Assembly: GCF_050948175.1 (NCBI RefSeq)
Contig: NC_135194.1
Location: 10,904,033 to 10,968,032 of the forward strand
Length of the DNA stretch: 64,000 nucleotides
Direction: 5' to 3'
DNA from: Xylocopa sonorina
Lineage: Eukaryota > Arthropoda > Insecta > Hymenoptera > Apidae
Part shown: positions 61,094 through 64,000 of the stretch, one piece after another
Layout of the letters: each line of letters begins with the position of its first letter
How positions within the stretch are numbered: position 1 is the first letter of the stretch
Position numbers and translations under genes: made by a program
Notes under the pieces: generated by a model
Databases searched by the model: none
Told to the model about the DNA's origin: nothing
What the model saw: the letters and a program-made list of their open reading frames with translations, nothing else

Positions 61094-61140
<47 letters not shown>
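61094..61140. repeat. (GA)n microsatellite
   Basis: About 23 uninterrupted GA dinucleotides, the longest pure GA run in the window. Confidence 0.95.
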
Positions 61141-61143
<3 letters not shown>

Positions 61144-61535
61144 GGCGCGGCGAAAGCTCGGAGGACGGAAAGTACGAGAAAAGAAGACGCCGCGATAGAC
61201 AGAGGATAGTGGGCCCCGGGGGTGGTAAAGAGCGAAGAAAAGGGGGGCAAACGGGGTGGAGGGATAGAGAAGCGTAAGGGAAGAACGGTCGAGCGAGAAG
61301 GAGAGAGGGTGCTGCTGCCGGTGGGTCGTTATTTTTGTGCCTGCTTCGTCTTTAATTTCTCCCCTCCTTTTGCGCCACGGCGCGGACGCCGCGACGCCGA
61401 GCAGAGGAGCCGTGGCTGGTTGGTGTGCGGTTGTCTTAGTTCGTATGCATATCTCAGTGCCTCACATATTGATTCAGGGCGTCATTACGCGTCTTAGCTC
61501 GGCCCACTCCCACCACTGCCTAAACCACCCTCCAA

Positions 61536-61568
61536 CCCCACCTCGCCCCCCCCCTCCTCCCTCCCCCC
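61536..61568 (-). other. G-quadruplex-type motif on minus strand
   Basis: Four C runs (4, 9, 3 and 6) are separated by 6, 4 and 1 bases on the plus strand, giving a G3+N1-7 motif on the minus strand. Confidence 0.65.
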
Positions 61569-61860
61569 TCACAACCGCCCAACCACCCCACACCACCGCC
61601 ACCCACCTTACTCTACCAACCTCCACCTTCGCCTCTTCCTCCTTCTTCGCCTCCAGTCCTCCTGTGGCTCTCCTTCGCCGACACAACCACCCTCCTACCC
61701 TTGCCAGAACCTTTACTACCCACGGCTGGAAGAATCTTCTTGCAGACTTCTTCTTCCCTCTCTCTCTCTCCATCGCGCTTAACGACACGCAACACTACCC
61801 CCGGTCTTACCACTGCCTGCCTCTCCTCCGTGCGTGTCTTTTAATTTCCATCTACCCGCT

Positions 61861-62316
61861 ACACGGGCCACGGACAGACGCGCTTTATTGCTTTCCCGCG
61901 TATACGTGCGTGCGCTCACGTGTCCCAACGCGAGACGGATTCGGCTGGGACGCGCGACCTACGGCTGGTATCGCGTATATAATCAATACCCGATTAATTT
62001 CGATCGAGAACAACGATCAGGTCCGGATGACTTTCACTTAACGGCGGACACGTTCGAACCGGTCCGCACGATCGGATGGCGTGGCTTTGGTTCGGATTCT
62101 GCCGAAGAAATTTCGCGAGCTTGATATGGAAAAGTGACGACGCGAGAGTGAGAACGGACTCTCGATGAGAACTGATATCGTTGGCAGTTACGATTTCGAT
62201 ACAGGTTGGAACTTCCGTTCCGTTTCGAGGCCTTCGCAATTGCAACGACCGCTACTGTAATGAGGCGATGAAAATCTTGGAGCGCGTGCTGGGGACTTTG
62301 CTGAAATTGTTCGTAC
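61861..62316. other. CpG-rich spacer
   Basis: No gene seen. Frames on both strands lack recognised features. Confidence 0.4.
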
Positions 62317-62382
62317 CTGTAGCTGATTAGACAGTAGATTCAGCTGTGCTTTGCATCTTTCACTGTTGCTACAGTTATACAT
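62317..62382 (-). CDS. candidate short ATG exon, minus strand
   Basis: On the minus strand an ATG at 62382 opens exactly 22 codons in phase 0 (starting MYNCSNSERCKAQLNLL) to a CAG|GTACGA donor (last exon base 62317). An in-frame TAA lies upstream within six codons. Leu/Gln-rich sequence towards the end could start a coiled coil. No family recognised; this is short enough to be chance. Confidence 0.2.
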
Positions 62383-64000
62383 GTATACATCATGTTAATC
62401 ACTTGAAAATTAATAATTTGGGCGATTGATTTAACACTATGCTACGTAAATGTAAGTAGAAAGTATGCAGTGATATGTAAAATAATGAGGACGTTGAGTA
62501 GAGCTTGAAACATAAAACAACTTTTAAAATCAAGGAGTTTGAGTAAAACTAGAAAAAGGGAAAGTGACAATAAGGATAGACGAGGATAAAAGAGAAAAAT
62601 ATTGAGGAGGGAGAATTGAGCTTTCAGTTAGACGGGTATACTTTCATGGTTGCGTGAGGGCAAAAGGGATGTTCTTAAAAGTGATATAGCGACTCTCATT
62701 GCATTTTCATTTTGGTTCAAGGTTTAAAGTCAACGTACAACATTCGTACAATATATTATTCTGTTTAAAAATATTCGTCGCTTTGTAGTATGTTTAAAAA
62801 TTTGTGGCAAAATGGTCAAATGTGCGTTCGTTGAACCCCATTTAGCGTCATGTATTTGAAATAAAATATTTTTACTACATTTTTGGAGTCCATTCGAAAG
62901 TAAATAAACAAGGGATTACTTCAAATATTAATTTCTCACTCTATATTAAAAATGAATTAAAAATTTTTCATTTTATTAAGCAGCATATCGTACATGCAAA
63001 TTTATAATACATTAGAATCATTTACACGCTTCGGGCATGTGACGCCATCTACCAAATGTTTCTTTAATAATGACAATATCAGTTAAAAAAATATCCAAAA
63101 TGAATTATTCAAAATTTGTTTCATCGATTTAATCATTTTTGCTAATAATAACTTTTAAGAATTATTAAAATTATAAGATGGATAGGAGTTTTTAGTCTCT
63201 GAACTGTTCCTCCGACCGCCGGAAATCACATGGATTTCAAACTACTGGACGCAGCATTATTCCTTACCGATTGTCGATACAGTTTACATGCTAAAAACTA
63301 ATTTTTATTCATAGTAGCACGTTCAAAACTCTATATAATGAAACTTATTATTGAGATAATTCTCCTATACAGCGATTGAGTTGCAACTTTTATTAATTGT
63401 TCGAAGAACTAATTATATAGTACAAGTAGCCAGTTTTAAGTAGCAATAGACCAGTTTGTCTGACTGGACTTGTCACAGTCTACTGTCGCAGGAAGTCATT
63501 ATTTACAAGACTGGCATCGTTGAAAATAGATTAAAGAAAAAATATATTTACAGTTAAATGATACGACACCTTTAAAGATTTATAGCATTCATATAGACAA
63601 GCAAAAAACGTCCTATAATCATTTCCTTTATAATGTATGAACTTTATAATTGCTAACTCATTGGAAAACTAATACAAAATACACTGTAAATGATAATTTA
63701 CAATCAGGTGTAATATGTGTAGTTGAATACATTTCATCACAACCCATCATCTATGATATAAAATACATATTTATATGTTTATGATATAATAAACGTAGTT
63801 GCTATTTAAAAAACATATTACATCTGTAATCTCTAATAACCTAGAGTGTTTTAGTTTCGCTTTCAGCGCAATTAATTTTGTAATAGCTAATTGCACTTTT
63901 TACACTGAATAACATAATTACATCGGTTAATGCGTTAAATTATCTCAACCATAAGTACAATATCATGTAAAAATGAAACTCCATCATTTCAGATCAGCTT
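62383..64000. other. AT-rich desert to window end
   Basis: Nothing seen: no open frame, microsatellite, repeat pair or splice-bounded frame. Confidence 0.55.

Larger units (their letters stand above)
61030..61860. other. purine block followed by pyrimidine block
   Basis: 61030-61320 is G/A-rich, including a long GA microsatellite, and 61490-61860 is C/T-rich. The 234-codon plus frame (61337-62041) is Pro/Thr/Ser/His-rich low complexity and is not called. Confidence 0.65.

Noticed and set aside
61337..62041. 234-codon plus-strand frame
   Set aside because: Pro/Thr/Ser/His-rich product of a C-rich tract without recognisable motif.

Overview
The base composition and repeat content fit an arthropod nuclear genome. 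GC-rich blocks full of CpG and TCGA/CGCG words alternate with AT-rich blocks, there are many GA/CT tracts, and there is one TTAA-flanked piggyBac-type miniature element. A hymenopteran insect is my best guess; this is an inference, because no gene or repeat was recognised that fixes the taxon.

No protein-coding gene could be recognised. No open frame on either strand shows a known domain, no rRNA, tRNA or known insect microRNA was found, and there is no CRISPR array or bacterial-style operon. The window most likely lies inside one or more very long introns, or in a gene desert next to a regulated gene. The long open frames are mostly by-products of CpG/TCGA-rich or CT-rich sequence, which is poor in stop codons on both strands.

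The things that can be supported fall into four groups. (1) Mobile or duplicated DNA: a 634-bp MITE at 33911-34544, a 223-bp inverted-repeat element at 26611-26833, a two-copy 103-bp tandem duplication at 2407-2613, and several microsatellites. (2) Purine-rich blocks followed by pyrimidine-rich blocks on the same strand, recurring about ten times (for example 721-1605 then 1606-2228, 11460-11735 then 11736-12720, 61030-61320 then 61490-61860). (3) Short candidate exons judged only from splice signals and open frame. The best are an ATG exon on the minus strand at 31486-31559, a 96-bp phase 0/0 internal exon at 27211-27306, a minus-strand 151-bp ATG-free exon at 53461-53611, a plus-strand multi-stop exon at 14022-14232, and a signal-peptide-like first exon at 2229-2371. 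(4) AT-rich stretches with little to report, apart from a dense cluster of homeodomain-like and E-box words at 47081-47122.

Layout: 1-2.8 kb GC-rich, promoter-like; 2.8-6 kb AT-rich; 6-7.9 kb GC-rich; 8-9.1 kb AT desert; 9.1-12.7 kb GC-rich, with a short AT gap at 9.7-10.1 kb; 12.7-14 kb AT; 14-15.8 kb GC; 16.4-25 kb mixed; 25.3-26 kb GC; 26-30 kb AT with GC islands; 30.3-33.4 kb GC; 33.5-36.5 kb AT with the MITE; 36.5-38.4 kb GC; 38.5-40.3 kb AT; 40.4-41.2 kb GC; 41.2-49.7 kb mostly AT; 49.7-52.6 kb GC; 52.6-53.5 kb AT; 53.5-58.7 kb mostly GC; 58.7-60.5 kb AT; 60.8-62.3 kb GC; 62.3-64 kb AT. No set of genes working together can be described. The candidate exons lie on both strands and cannot be joined into one model without transcript data.
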